DNA of 64,000 nucleotides from Owenia fusiformis (lineage: Eukaryota; Annelida; Polychaeta; Sabellida; Oweniidae): contig CAIIXF020000002.1 in NCBI GenBank assembly GCA_903813345.2, forward strand, positions 22,832,455 through 22,896,454, given 5' to 3'. Made by a program: the position numbers and the translations under genes. Numbering within the stretch: the first letter of the stretch is position 1; every line of letters starts with the position of its first letter. The notes under the pieces were generated by a model. The model was given only the letters and a program-made list of their open reading frames with translations. It had not been told where the DNA came from and did not search any database. Positions 28,807 through 40,000 of the stretch are shown here, piece after piece.

Positions 28807-29760
28807 TTTCTGCAGCCACTGTCTAAAACTATGTGTTTGTATACGATAATGCATAGTTGTCACTACAAATTTGATTCTTTCCACAAATGCCTAAAACATA
28901 TTGTTCAATAATTTATAAGGTTCCATTTTTGAAATAAACCAAAATCTTAACATTTGTATCAGCCTGCAATTTGCGCCATCATAAGATTTTAAAACAAAAC
29001 TTGAAAAAGGGTACAGGCTTCTCTTATAATTTCTAGAAGGCAATTAATTTATTAAAGAAATTCTTCAAGCTTGACCATTTACAGAAAAGAAAGTTTATTT
29101 CAAAGTCTATTGATGGTAAAAGTTGCAGGTTATTCAGAATTTTCTTCAATTTCGATGCACCTTGTGATCAGAAAAGGCACTAAGTTCATATCACCTAATT
29201 TGTAATCTTTAAACTTTGGACTGAATGTTATAAGCTATGGGCATCTGGATATTAACAATTTAACTGTATTATACACATATAATTTGGATAACCATCTTGT
29301 ACTCACGTGGTATCAGGCATTTTAGCATTACAAAACATATCCATTTTAGGAATATAAGGTATTTATACTGAAAGAAGTTCAGTAAGAAATAATGTAAACT
29401 AGTACAAAACTAGAGAAGAAATAGTAAACATAAAATACCTCAGTTAAATCTTTGAGAAAGAATGAAAGCTGAATTAAGGTGGGCTAAATGGTAAACTTTT
29501 GAGCCAATGAATGCATAGCATCAGTGTGCAAATCTTCTTATTGTAATTAACTAACTCTACCTAAATAGTTAATTTTCCTTCATACTCTATTTCTCACATG
29601 TATGTATGAGGTCTAAATGTAGATGTTATGTTAATCCTGTATTTTACTTTTAGTTCTGTATTACTATAATATTTATGTACAAATGTGTATTTAAAATTAC
29701 ACAGAGTTAATAAAGAATGTTATGAATAAAGTTATTCGATTTTTGTTCTTAAATTAATCA

Positions 29761-31177
29761 ACCACCAATTAACTGAATATGATTCACAGGATTTCATTAT
29801 AATGTCAATTGTTTTATTGACTTTTAAATTTTTACCAAAATTGATAATGTAAGATCCTGTTTCTGTTATCAAAATTCAAAGGACCATATTCCCTGACATG
29901 AAATATAAAATACTGTTTGTTTGTTTACAAAGAGCAACATTCAATACAGGTCATTCATTTTATCCCATGGTTACTAAATATATAGGCCTAGGGGATAACA
30001 ACATAAATTATTAGTCATCAGTTTTGAATTTAGTGCCAAAATGGTTATTGGGCTATCATCTTTATCCACTCGTGGATATCGCCCATCTCCACTCATTCAT
30101 TACAGATAATTGATGCAAATTATTCTGTTGAGATTCATGCATTGATATGATTATAATATTCATACAAGACTTCAAAAATATTTATGGCTAAGAATTATTC
30201 TCTATCTTATATTTTGTCTTGTCTAATTGAATTAACCATATGCATGACCTCCGAGTTGGGGGTTCGGGGCAGTGCTGAATCTCCTATATAGACCAAGAGC
30301 AGTGCATGAATGTACCTTGTAATATGGGTACCTACTGGCAGATCTAGGGGGATGGGCTGAGAAAGATTTCTGTAGTGCCTAAACTAGTGGGCCTTTTTAG
30401 GCATTACTTGGCCTTTTTGGGTCTTACTTTTTTTTAAATTTAGGCCTAATTATCAGAAATAGGCCTTTGATTTTCAAAAGTTGCCCCCCTCCTTTGTTAG
30501 CTTTTGGATCCGTCAGTGGTACGATCATGTGGCCATCCGGCCTGGGATTTCTTGAAGGCCCTTTGGTACATGTATCATACATGTTCTTCTTTGAGAGGGT
30601 ATATTTGTTGAAATCTTAATAAATGTATGTAGCCCTAAGAAGTCCGGTCCATCCAAGTTAAAAACACTTGCTCAGTTGTCAGTACATGTATTTCCGACCC
30701 ATAAGCCCAAAGTCCTAAACAGAGATTGTTTTGTTCGGTAATTCGATGCAATATTGAAAACACAACACGTTCGGTATTCCGATGCATCAATCAGTGATCT
30801 TACACATTCCAATTCTTAGTTGGGCTTTCAGTTGATCGAAGACCCAAGGACTGTTTACAAATGTGTACCAGGTCTATAACGCTCAGTGCAGAATAAACCA
30901 ACGGTATTATCTTTTGGGTATTATTGTTAAACTTTTTGAAATTTTATATTTTTTTGTAAGAAACTGGAATGTGTATATCGCTGGGTGAAAATTTGTTTAC
31001 ACATGGCGGAAGTCCGATAGGTAAATAGATACGTTATTTAGAACCCCTCGTGCCTAATAAGTGCATGTGTCAGGAAATCTCAATGCATTAGCGATGTTTT
31101 AACATGTCCGTTAATTCCTACTTGAGATTACTTGATACAATTTATGCAGTGTACGTTTTGTCGAATGTAGCTTTTTT
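29761..31177 (+). other. Intergenic, no gene seen
   Basis: 30055-30095 (TTTATCCACTCGTGGATATC, GCCCATCTCC) is the reverse complement of a stretch at 56476-56515 (GGAGATGGGCGATATCCACT), so a further dispersed family. 30330-30500 has G-rich and 'aggcctt' reiterations. No coding pattern. Confidence 0.5.
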
Positions 31178-31944
31178 CTTAAGGTCTCATGGAAGTTAAC
31201 AGGAAATGACAAAACAAAAAATGACAAAGCCATGCTGGATTTTGAAATTTTTTTGAACCAAGATAACAGAGTTCTGTTTGGACCTCCAGTCAGTTTAACT
31301 AGTTCCAAATATCATTTACATGACCAGGAACACAATTGAAATGGTCAGAATGACCATAAACATGATAAAATAACCTTTTTAGCCCTCTGAAAATGTGACT
31401 GAAAAATAGCTAAAAGTAGGTGCTCAGGAAAGGTCAATGAACAGAATCTTTTGATTTTTTCAGAATATGTGTCCAATATATTGCTCTAAATGACACAATC
31501 TTTGAAATTTTAAAAAATCGTCTGAAACAATAATGGCTGTAGTAAAAAGGAAAATAGATCGATTTTCAATTCAGTTTTTTTCAATTTTTTCTTTTTCTAA
31601 GAATGATATCAAATTTTTTTGAATTGTATCATTTAGAGCAATATATTGGGCACATTTTCTGAAAAAGTCAAAATATTCTGTTCAGTGACCTTTCCTGAGC
31701 ACCTACTCTTAGCTATTTTTTAGTCACATTTTCAGAGGGCTGAAAAGGTTATTCTATCATGTTTATGGTCATTCTGACCATTTCAACTGTGTTCCTGGTC
31801 ATGTAAATGATATGTGGAATTAGTTAAACTGACTGGAGGTCCAAACAGAACTCTGTTATATTGGTTCAAAAAATTGTCAAAATCCAGCATGGCTTTGTCA
31901 TTTTTTGTTTTGTCACTTCCTGTTAACTTCCATTAGACCTTAAG
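31178..31944. repeat. Foldback element 1 (about 767 bp hairpin)
   Basis: Arms of about 350 bp in inverted orientation: CTTAAGGTCTCATGGAAGTT at the left end, and AACTTCCATTAGACCTTAAG at the right end. Internal matches include ACCAGGAACACAATTGAAAT (31323) against its inverted form near 31778. Arms differ by scattered substitutions. No open frame of note. Confidence 0.88.
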
Positions 31945-32351
31945 GTTCAGCTGGAAAGTAACATTTTGGTAAAAAATTGCCATACCTGCACATGTTATTT
32001 TCTGGTACAAAATTAAGTATGAAGTCATTTGTGTATCTCCTTGCTTTTTTCAGGAAAGTATCATTACACTGTTTACTTTTAGAATATCTGGAAACAGGTC
32101 AATGGAAGCTTCTGTGTTGTCTGGAAACTTTGAAAGAAAATTTGGAAAAATAGAAAGTGTGAAATATCAGAATTTCCTGGAGTTCCCATTGAACCCCTAC
32201 CAGATATTCTAAAAGAAGACAATGTAATGATACTTTCCTGAAAAAAGCAAGGAAATTGACACATGCCTTCATACTTTATTTTTTACCAGAAAATAACATG
32301 TGCAGGTATCTAGCAATTTTTTACCAAAATGTTACTTTCCAGCTGTACCTT
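31941..32351. repeat. Foldback element 2 (about 411 bp hairpin) abutting element 1
   Basis: Left arm AAGGTTCAGCTGGAAAGTAA, right arm TTACTTTCCAGCTGTACCTT, pairing continuing through GCACATGTTATTTTCTGGTA and AAGGAGATAC-type segments. It starts within the last four bases of element 1, so the two hairpins lie back to back. Confidence 0.88.
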
Positions 32352-32790
32352 AATCTTATGTTATTGTTAGCCTACAAGTAGTCCAACAACATTAGACCTA
32401 GCCCGGGCCTCGTTTCTTATCTGACATGTGTTATGGCCCGGCTAGGTCTAACCTCCATGACCATTTTGCCTTTGATGCATTAATTTAATCGTTCAGCAGG
32501 TTTCGACAAGCGGAACTAATTGAACCCTGAAAACATGGCAATATTACACAAAGAATGTGATTCAAGCATGCATACATACCTTATAAACACATACACCCCG
32601 TCCCGTATCCCCCTTAGACCCTATTGATGCATAATTACGAAAATATTGGAGACAGGTTTGGAATATGACGAAAATGTCGGTCAGTTTCGGTAACATCGAA
32701 ATTGCAAATCGTTTCAGGAATTAACCGTCATCACGGCACTGCATTAACGAACAGTTGGTTTGCAATTAATAACTATTTTGCGTGTATATA
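32352..32790 (+). other. Intergenic, nothing recognised
   Basis: Somewhat richer in CpG than the surroundings from about 32640 on. No repeat or gene identified. Confidence 0.4.
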
Positions 32791-32795
32791 CGCGC

Positions 32796-32980
32796 TATAT
32801 AAATTAATCAAAGATACCTGTTATCCTCAAAATTGATCTTTTTATCCCGAGTAATCGCGATAATAATTATCAATCTATTTGACAACAATTTCGTTTCGCT
32901 GGTAGTTTAATTTTACGATCCGGGACACTCAGATGAACAGACACAATGACGGACATGCGGAAATGTCACTTTAGAGATTG
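32796..32980 (+). promoter_or_regulatory. Possible core promoter and noncoding first exon of the downstream gene
   Basis: TATATAAAT at 32796-32804 is followed, within a relatively CpG-rich stretch, by a good donor GATTG|gtaagt at 32980/32981. A plausible partner acceptor, TCTATTTTAG, ends near 33791, upstream of the ATG at 33954. This is inferred only from signal order; no transcript evidence is available here. Confidence 0.3.
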
Positions 32981-33953
32981 GTAAGTGTAGCCTCATTTTA
33001 CTCGTATAAATGAACATTTAACACAATAATATTGTTATCGCGGAAAAATGGTTTCGATGGATTCAGAACTTGCATCAAGGAGGTTAAACTCAATAATGGC
33101 CCCAAGAAAATTCCTAATAATAAAGAACGCCGTTATTGAGTTTAACGACGTTGAACTAGCCTACAAGTAGATCATAGATGCTTTACACAAAGCCTGGGTT
33201 AAGATCCTAGATGATGAAGGTCTTTCTATTTGAGTCAGACAATACTGCAGGAGGATACCATTTATATTCGTTTGACTTCATTTCTTAAAGAGAGGTTCGT
33301 ATTCAATCTTTCAGTTTACAATAAATTTCACTCAATCAGAGTCCATCATCAAATATGTATGACTTTTTAAAGATGGCCATTTCATCTGTCATGGTCACAT
33401 AGTTACATTGAATTAGCACGCATTTAGCACATGGCCCTTTGAGCTTGCTGATTGATTGAGAAAAGGTAAGCATGGTGATTTGAAATGGTTTACGACCCTG
33501 GCATTCTTAGGCACTGGTAGAGGGGATAGGGCTTCTAAACTATTATATATTCTTTACAAGACATCTAGGGTAGTTTATAGCTAGTCTGTGCACAGGGTAG
33601 AAGGAGGAGTACAGGACTACCCAGACAAATTACATCGGGGCCTGTTCAACGTTGTACGAGTCCCGTTCCCTCAACAGTCTCTGTACAACCTTGCACGAAC
33701 CTCGTGATGAGTCCTGTAATTGCTCGTAATTTTCGAGCCTTGTTCAATCTTTTACCAGGCCGTTATAATTTCCCTGTGTTTTCTATTTTAGGGTTGTTAA
33801 CTCTGATAAAGTATGTTGGAACCTTTAGCCACCCAGTGGTAGATCAACTAGACAACATGCTGTAGCATTACATGTAATACAGTACCATAGAGTCATACTC
33901 ATTGGCAGATAAAAGATGACCAATATATATCATAAGTAGTAGGTCCTTCAACC

Positions 33954-34043
33954 ATGAGCAAGCCAGGAGTGTTTGACAGCAGTCTACCACTCTTTCAAAA
34001 TATAGACAGAGATGGTCACTTCCCAGTAAATTGGCCAGATGAG
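33954..34043 (+). CDS. Unnamed gene exon 1 (start codon)
   Basis: ATG in the context caacc-ATG-A; it reads MSKPGVFDSSLPLFQNIDRD then GHFPVNWPDE, donor GAG|gtaagc, phase 0. An in-frame TAA lies seven codons upstream, supporting this start. Confidence 0.75.
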
Positions 34044-37000
34044 GTAAGCATGGGCGTAGCAATTGGTACGCTGGGTACGCACAGGCGTACCAGATGGTTT
34101 CAAATTCAATCCAAATTTCAAAATTTTTTCAAAATTTTCCAAGGGGGAGAACCCCACAGACCCCCTGAACGATTTTTTGCTTCTCTCAACTCTTGCTCCC
34201 ATGCGGGCTCCCATGGTGGTGTACTACTTAGAAAAATAGCGCTACGCTCATGGTAAGATGTCAATGCTATATAATCCTATGATCATTTAATTGATGTCAA
34301 CATTGACAGTAATGAAATTATAGAATTGAGAGTTGTACATTGAAAAATTAATGTAGAACATGAAAATTTGAGCTAATTATTCCGTATGATCTTATAGTGA
34401 AGAAATGAATTATAGCTGATTAAGGTTATAAGCTAATTAAGAACATTTGATATTAATACGTAATCAATAGACTAGATGCGAATGGAAATAATCTTGATTT
34501 ACGTCATTAAATATTCAAAATTCAGTCAAAGTGATGTCATATTTGAAATCTACATGTAAAAGTACATCTAGAAAATGGTTTCGAAACTTGTTTATCAACT
34601 TTGAAAATTTAATTTTTTTGAAAATGGAACTTCTAGCTCGGGTTGATTCCTCATAGACCCCATGTTACAAAATCACAAAAAGTGAAATATCTTTTCTTGT
34701 ATTGGACAGATAACATTTTCTTTTACTGGGCATATTTTAATTTGCATAACTATTAGATGCATAAGGGTTATACAAAAATTGAACCACTAAAACAGATGTA
34801 ATTTAAGTTAAATGGAACTTTCTACTATACCCGCCATGTTATCTGACCCGAACGAGCCACCTGGTGACGAAACTGGTAACTACTTACTCGCATCTGCGTT
34901 ATTAAATTTTACTTGTGTATGGTGATTAAAGGTATGGTCTAATTTCCAAGTGGAAAAAACAGATGGATATCTGAAATATGTTGAAGGTCCAAGTTGATAT
35001 GTTATGTAATCAATTTAATTTGCTTGTGTAATTAAAGGTATGGTCTAATTTCCAAGTGGAAAAAACAGATGGACAGCTGAAATATGTTGAAGAGCCAAGT
35101 CTTAAAGGAACTGAAAATAACATTGTTCTAAAGGCTGAGCCCTTTGGTGAGGCTGATGAAAGTGATGATGAAGATTCAGACCGGGAATCCCTTTTTGATG
35201 AAAATGGAGAACTTTGGTACATGAAGAAGTATAATGAGATTCGCATGTAAGTTTTTATCAATACATTTTTGATGAATATTGTCATCAAAATGATTGGAAA
35301 GCCAGTTTTAATTGATTTAGATTCAAAAGCAAACGTATGCCAACATTTGACAAGGTTTTGAGCAAGCAGGGTAAATTACTACTACATGGCAATCATTTTG
35401 CTCTATACACCCCCAAAATGCAATCTGATTTTCAACGATTTTTGGTGCCAAATTTCGGTGCTGTTTCGGCACCAAATGGACTGACTAGTCTGGTGCCAAA
35501 TTTTGGTGTCAAAAGGTTTCGGTGCCGAAACGGTGCCCGAACAGCGCCAAATTTTTTTGATGCCGAAACGATGCTGAATTATATTGGCTGTGTATAGGTA
35601 TAGGTCTGCATTATTTATCACTGTATGTCTTGTTTATGTTTTGTTTGTTTACTTTATATTAATAAAATTTACCCTGAAGACAGTGCCCTGAACACAGTGC
35701 GAATACTTGGCTAATAAGAAATCTTTACCCATGTTTCTCCCTTAAATCATTAGGCTAGTAATAGATTTTTGGTGTCTTTGTGCACCAAACAGTAATCAAC
35801 ATAATACATTGAAACAAGTTTGGATATTCAGCAGCAATATTTAGGCACCAAAATGAAGTGTTGTTCAGCACCAATCTTTGTTGTCATTTTTGCATTAAGA
35901 AGGCATATATGTTCTCGATATATTCTTTTGAACCTTATGTCTCATAAATATTTGTGTTCAGTAAAGAACTGACTTTGGAAATCTTACTTCAGGAAACACA
36001 ATCCAGGTATGCCAGAAAGACAGCCTCGTAGGATTGGTCCATATTATATCAGATATGACAAGTTTCCTGAGTACTTCCTCTCTGTTAAATCCTTAGATGA
36101 CAGTGATGATAGCAGCGTTGGTATCCTTGATGATGATGATTTGGAAGAAGTAATAAAACAGGCAGATGATTTGGATAAGGATGACCCAGAATATGATGAA
36201 GCGATGAAATTCATTGAAAGCCAAAAGAGAAAGAAAGGAATTGTCGATGAAGGGATGGAAACCATTGAAAATAAGGAGGCAGTTGGACCTGAGTTTCAGT
36301 TGGTCCATGAAAGTTATTATGGTGATTTAGAATTTTTCATTCTATACCCAAGTCCTATACAACACCATAATGGGAGCGTCTGTATTGTCCATGATGCTAC
36401 ACAAACATATCTGAGTGACTCCAGTGGTTCAATCTCTCTTTTCGTTGGGAATGTTTCTTCGCTTGAAAATAATGAATCCATTGAAGCAGTCCAAAGCACT
36501 GAGATGAAATTAACAGATATGGATAACAAAACGTGTACAAAAGTTTTCATTCGAGGAGCTACTCAGGAAATATCAAATAATTACCTGGCACCTGTACAGG
36601 TATGATTATGATACATGTAGTTAGTATATCAGTGTCAAGTTTCAGCTTCCCAAGTTTACCAATTTTCTCTTTTTACTCAATAAATTTTGTAAAAAGCAAT
36701 GTCACACAACGATTTCATGATGACCTAATTCCATTGATAATATTTTATTATCTTTTTTTATATGGGTTAATCTTGTCCATGATATAGTATTTGTAACTTG
36801 ATCTACTTTTTCAACTTGACCTATTTTAAGAAAGTGAGTAGAATGAATTACCATGTGTACCCCTGTCATTTTTATTATTATTTTCTTCAATATTTGTAGA
36901 TATCTCAGGAGGATCGAGAAAATAAAAAAGAATTTAAGGTGAACTTGGGGTACTCCATCCAACCTAAACAATTAGAAAAAGATGAGAATGGTGTAACACC

Positions 37001-40000
37001 ATTTAGCTGGTCATTTGCTTATTCAAAAGTAAAGTCTTCAGACTCTGATGGTAATTAAACTTTCAATCTTTCATCTTTAACAAAAAGAAAATGATAACTT
37101 CTTGTTCAATAATAAATTTAATCATAAAAACCCAATGGGCAATAAAACCCCAATAGGCAACACTTGAATAAAATCCCAATGGGCAATAGGCAACACTTGA
37201 ATAAAAACATAATGAGCAACACTTGAGTAAAACCCTAATGGGCAACACTTGAATAAACCCAAATGGGCAACACTTGAATAAAATCCCAATGGGCAATAGG
37301 CAACACTTGAATAAAAACATAAGGAGCAACACTTGAGTAAAACTCCAATGGACAACACTTGAATAAAACCCCAATGAGCAACACTTGAATAAACCCAACA
37401 CTTGACAACACTTGAATAAAACCCCAATGAGCAACACTTGAATAAAACCCCAATGGGCAACACTTGATTTAAACATCAATTGGCAACACATAAAATGGCC
37501 TCTGATAAGATAAACAGGGTTGCCCAGTGTAGGTTTAGAATTACTCAACCATCTGTAAACTGAAATAGAAAACCTACTTATGGGCCAATCAATAGAATTA
37601 TCATATTATACTTAGCATGCAGTTTTTCTTAGGATAGTCTAATTCATGATAGCCTTATAGCTCAGGGATATTCAAAACAAGTACTTGTAGTGTGCAGGCC
37701 ATAGTCCCCAAACCCTCCCCCTCCAAGCCAAAGATACTCTCAAAATCATCCAGTTTTTACAATTTTGAGCACTGGTCAAGTGATTTTGGGTCAAAATTGT
37801 CAAACTTCTAGGAATTTTTCAAAGACTGACCTTCCATTGGCAAAATCTGGTTACGGTCCTGGTGTGTTAAATGTAGAAATATTTTAACATTGTAGTGTGC
37901 TGGAAAGTGTGGGAGTTTGGCCCTGTGTTAGAAAATGATGATGATGTCCAGACCAGTGACATTAAACCATATGATCCTAAAATAGAAGATCAAGAGGAGA
38001 AGGAGCGCAATAAGCCAGGTGAAATACTTTTTATTACATTTCTCTTTGTATTGTTGTAGTACAATAAAAAAAATTGCCAATGGGATAAAATTTCTTAAAG
38101 ACTAACGTTTAACCAATACTGTATTGTAAAATTGTCAAATGTATGTTTCCCATGTAACTGTATTATTATTGTTTTTTGCAATTGCTTTAACATGTTTTTT
38201 CTTTGAAATAAAAAAAAATTTAAAAAAAGGGCTGGTGATAAATAGAGTATTATGTCCCCTTTGGAATTTTGTCCTAGTTTACATCAATACCTCTCTTGAG
38301 CCAAATGTGTTCAGTGGCATAGGTAGGATTGCTCAAGGGGGGTGCACTAGGCATTTTTTCAGATTGATAAGGCAAAAAATCGAAAGCATGGCAAAGCATG
38401 TCAGTCAGACAAACAGCTAGCATGTACACATTTTAAGTCTGAAAAACCCTTAAACAAAAACTTGGGCCCAAAAATTTGAAAAAAGTTGCGCAATGAACTA
38501 TCACGGTCAACTTTATTCTATCTTCTCTCACATTTCAATTAAGATTTTGTGCATAATCAGCAGTGGCATTTCACCTTCTCATATGAATAGTTGATTGAAA
38601 CCCAATGAGAAAGTGTCTAACATAATTTGAGGCAAAATATTCACGTTTTTCTGAGGCAAATTAAAAAAATAACGACGAGTCAATTTTTTTAAAAAGCGAC
38701 GTGGCAAAACTCAAGTCGGGTGCAAGTGCACCCGGCGCAACCCCCTGGCAATGGCCTTGGTGTTTAAAAATGAGTCAAAATATGTCATCATGTATGAGAA
38801 ACTGAACAATGAATACTTAGCAAATATTCTGTAATAACCCAGGATAGCAAGTTGCTACTACAGCTCAGCTATTGTGGCTGGTCCTGGGTATGATTCCTGC
38901 ATGGGACATTGAATTTGGCACACTCTCTTTCATGTCTAGTATCTAGCTTGTTACACTACAGCTTCCTGGAAGCGCCCTCGAGTCATTATAAATATGATTT
39001 TGAAAAGTGTTTTTTCTTTATCTTGATTTATTGGGAAGGGGTAGAAGTTTTAAAACAAGACAAACATAGTTGTTCTTACTTTTATAGATAACATTATATT
39101 TTTGCAGGTTACAAGTTAAGCAAATGCGGCAGTGTAGTCACTGTGTTTGTATACAGAAGAGGGAAGGAGGATGACTCGACCTATAATTATGAAAGTTCTG
39201 TCGACTTTCAAACTGAGTGAGTCCATTTTTATTTTATGTTACAGTATTTAATTGTTTTTTCTACAAAAGTAATCTACATGTATTATGTATTAAAAACATG
39301 CCAAATTTCCCCATAGTCAAAGTGTATTGAAATGTCATGTTAATCTTTTCAATAGATAGAAGGATGAGCCAAAATTTGAGATATTCAGAGAAATTTTATT
39401 TAAAGGAGTGTATATTCATCAATGTTCTGAAAATTAATGAGGATAAAGTTTTAGCATTAGTGGATGTACAATTGTATGTCCATAATCTGCCTCACATCTA
39501 TTTGAAATTCTTTATGCAAAAAACATATTTTTTCAGAATTTTTAATGAAATTCCTTTATGCAAAAACATAAATATTTTTAATGAAATTCTTCGATGCAAA
39601 TAACATTAATGTTGAAGAACCTATTAAATTTTATGTAAATTATAATGATTCTGTGTTTAGAGATGATACTGCTAAGGGTGTCAGCCGAGTAGATGACGAT
39701 GAAGAGATGTTTGATTTTATCAAAGCCTCTGGCACAATCAAACTGAGGAGTGTCAGTTATATTGGCATAAACAATTATAGAGTTTCACGTTTGAGCTTCA
39801 AAATCGGAATTGTGAATGAGGTATGTAGTCACCTATAAGGCTAGTGGAAAAAAAAATTTGAAAAATTATTTTGTCGAAAGGGTTTCAAGTTTTCAGGCCT
39901 ACAGTGTATTGTTATCCCACAGAATGTAGGAATATAGAGAAACCATCCATTTGTTTGTATGTTTGTCTCTCTGGACAATAACTTGAATACCAGTTGACGG

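Larger units (their letters stand above)
26464..29760 (+). other. Probable PDE2A 3'UTR and intergenic DNA
   Basis: AATAAA occurs at 26756-26761, 26917-26922 and 27888-27893, and twice near 29708-29730. Any of these could be the polyadenylation signal; the sequence does not decide. It holds a hairpin repeat (27999-28161) and an ACTGT-rich tract (28747-28806). The antisense frame 26879-27067 has no support. Confidence 0.45.

Noticed and set aside
33868-34214. Antisense frames opposite unnamed-gene exon 1
   Set aside because: Overlap a supported sense exon and a dispersed repeat; no family pattern.
37063-37548. Antisense open frames up to 161 codons with FIQVLPIGVLFKCC repeats
   Set aside because: Produced by translating a short tandem repeat (CAACACTTGAATAAAACCCC); no start context or conservation.
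39360-39480. Possible extra exon with GVYIHQ text similar to exon 10 (about 39409)
   Set aside because: Only six residues match, the frame closes after CSEN, and splice phase does not fit; probably chance, though a relic is not excluded.
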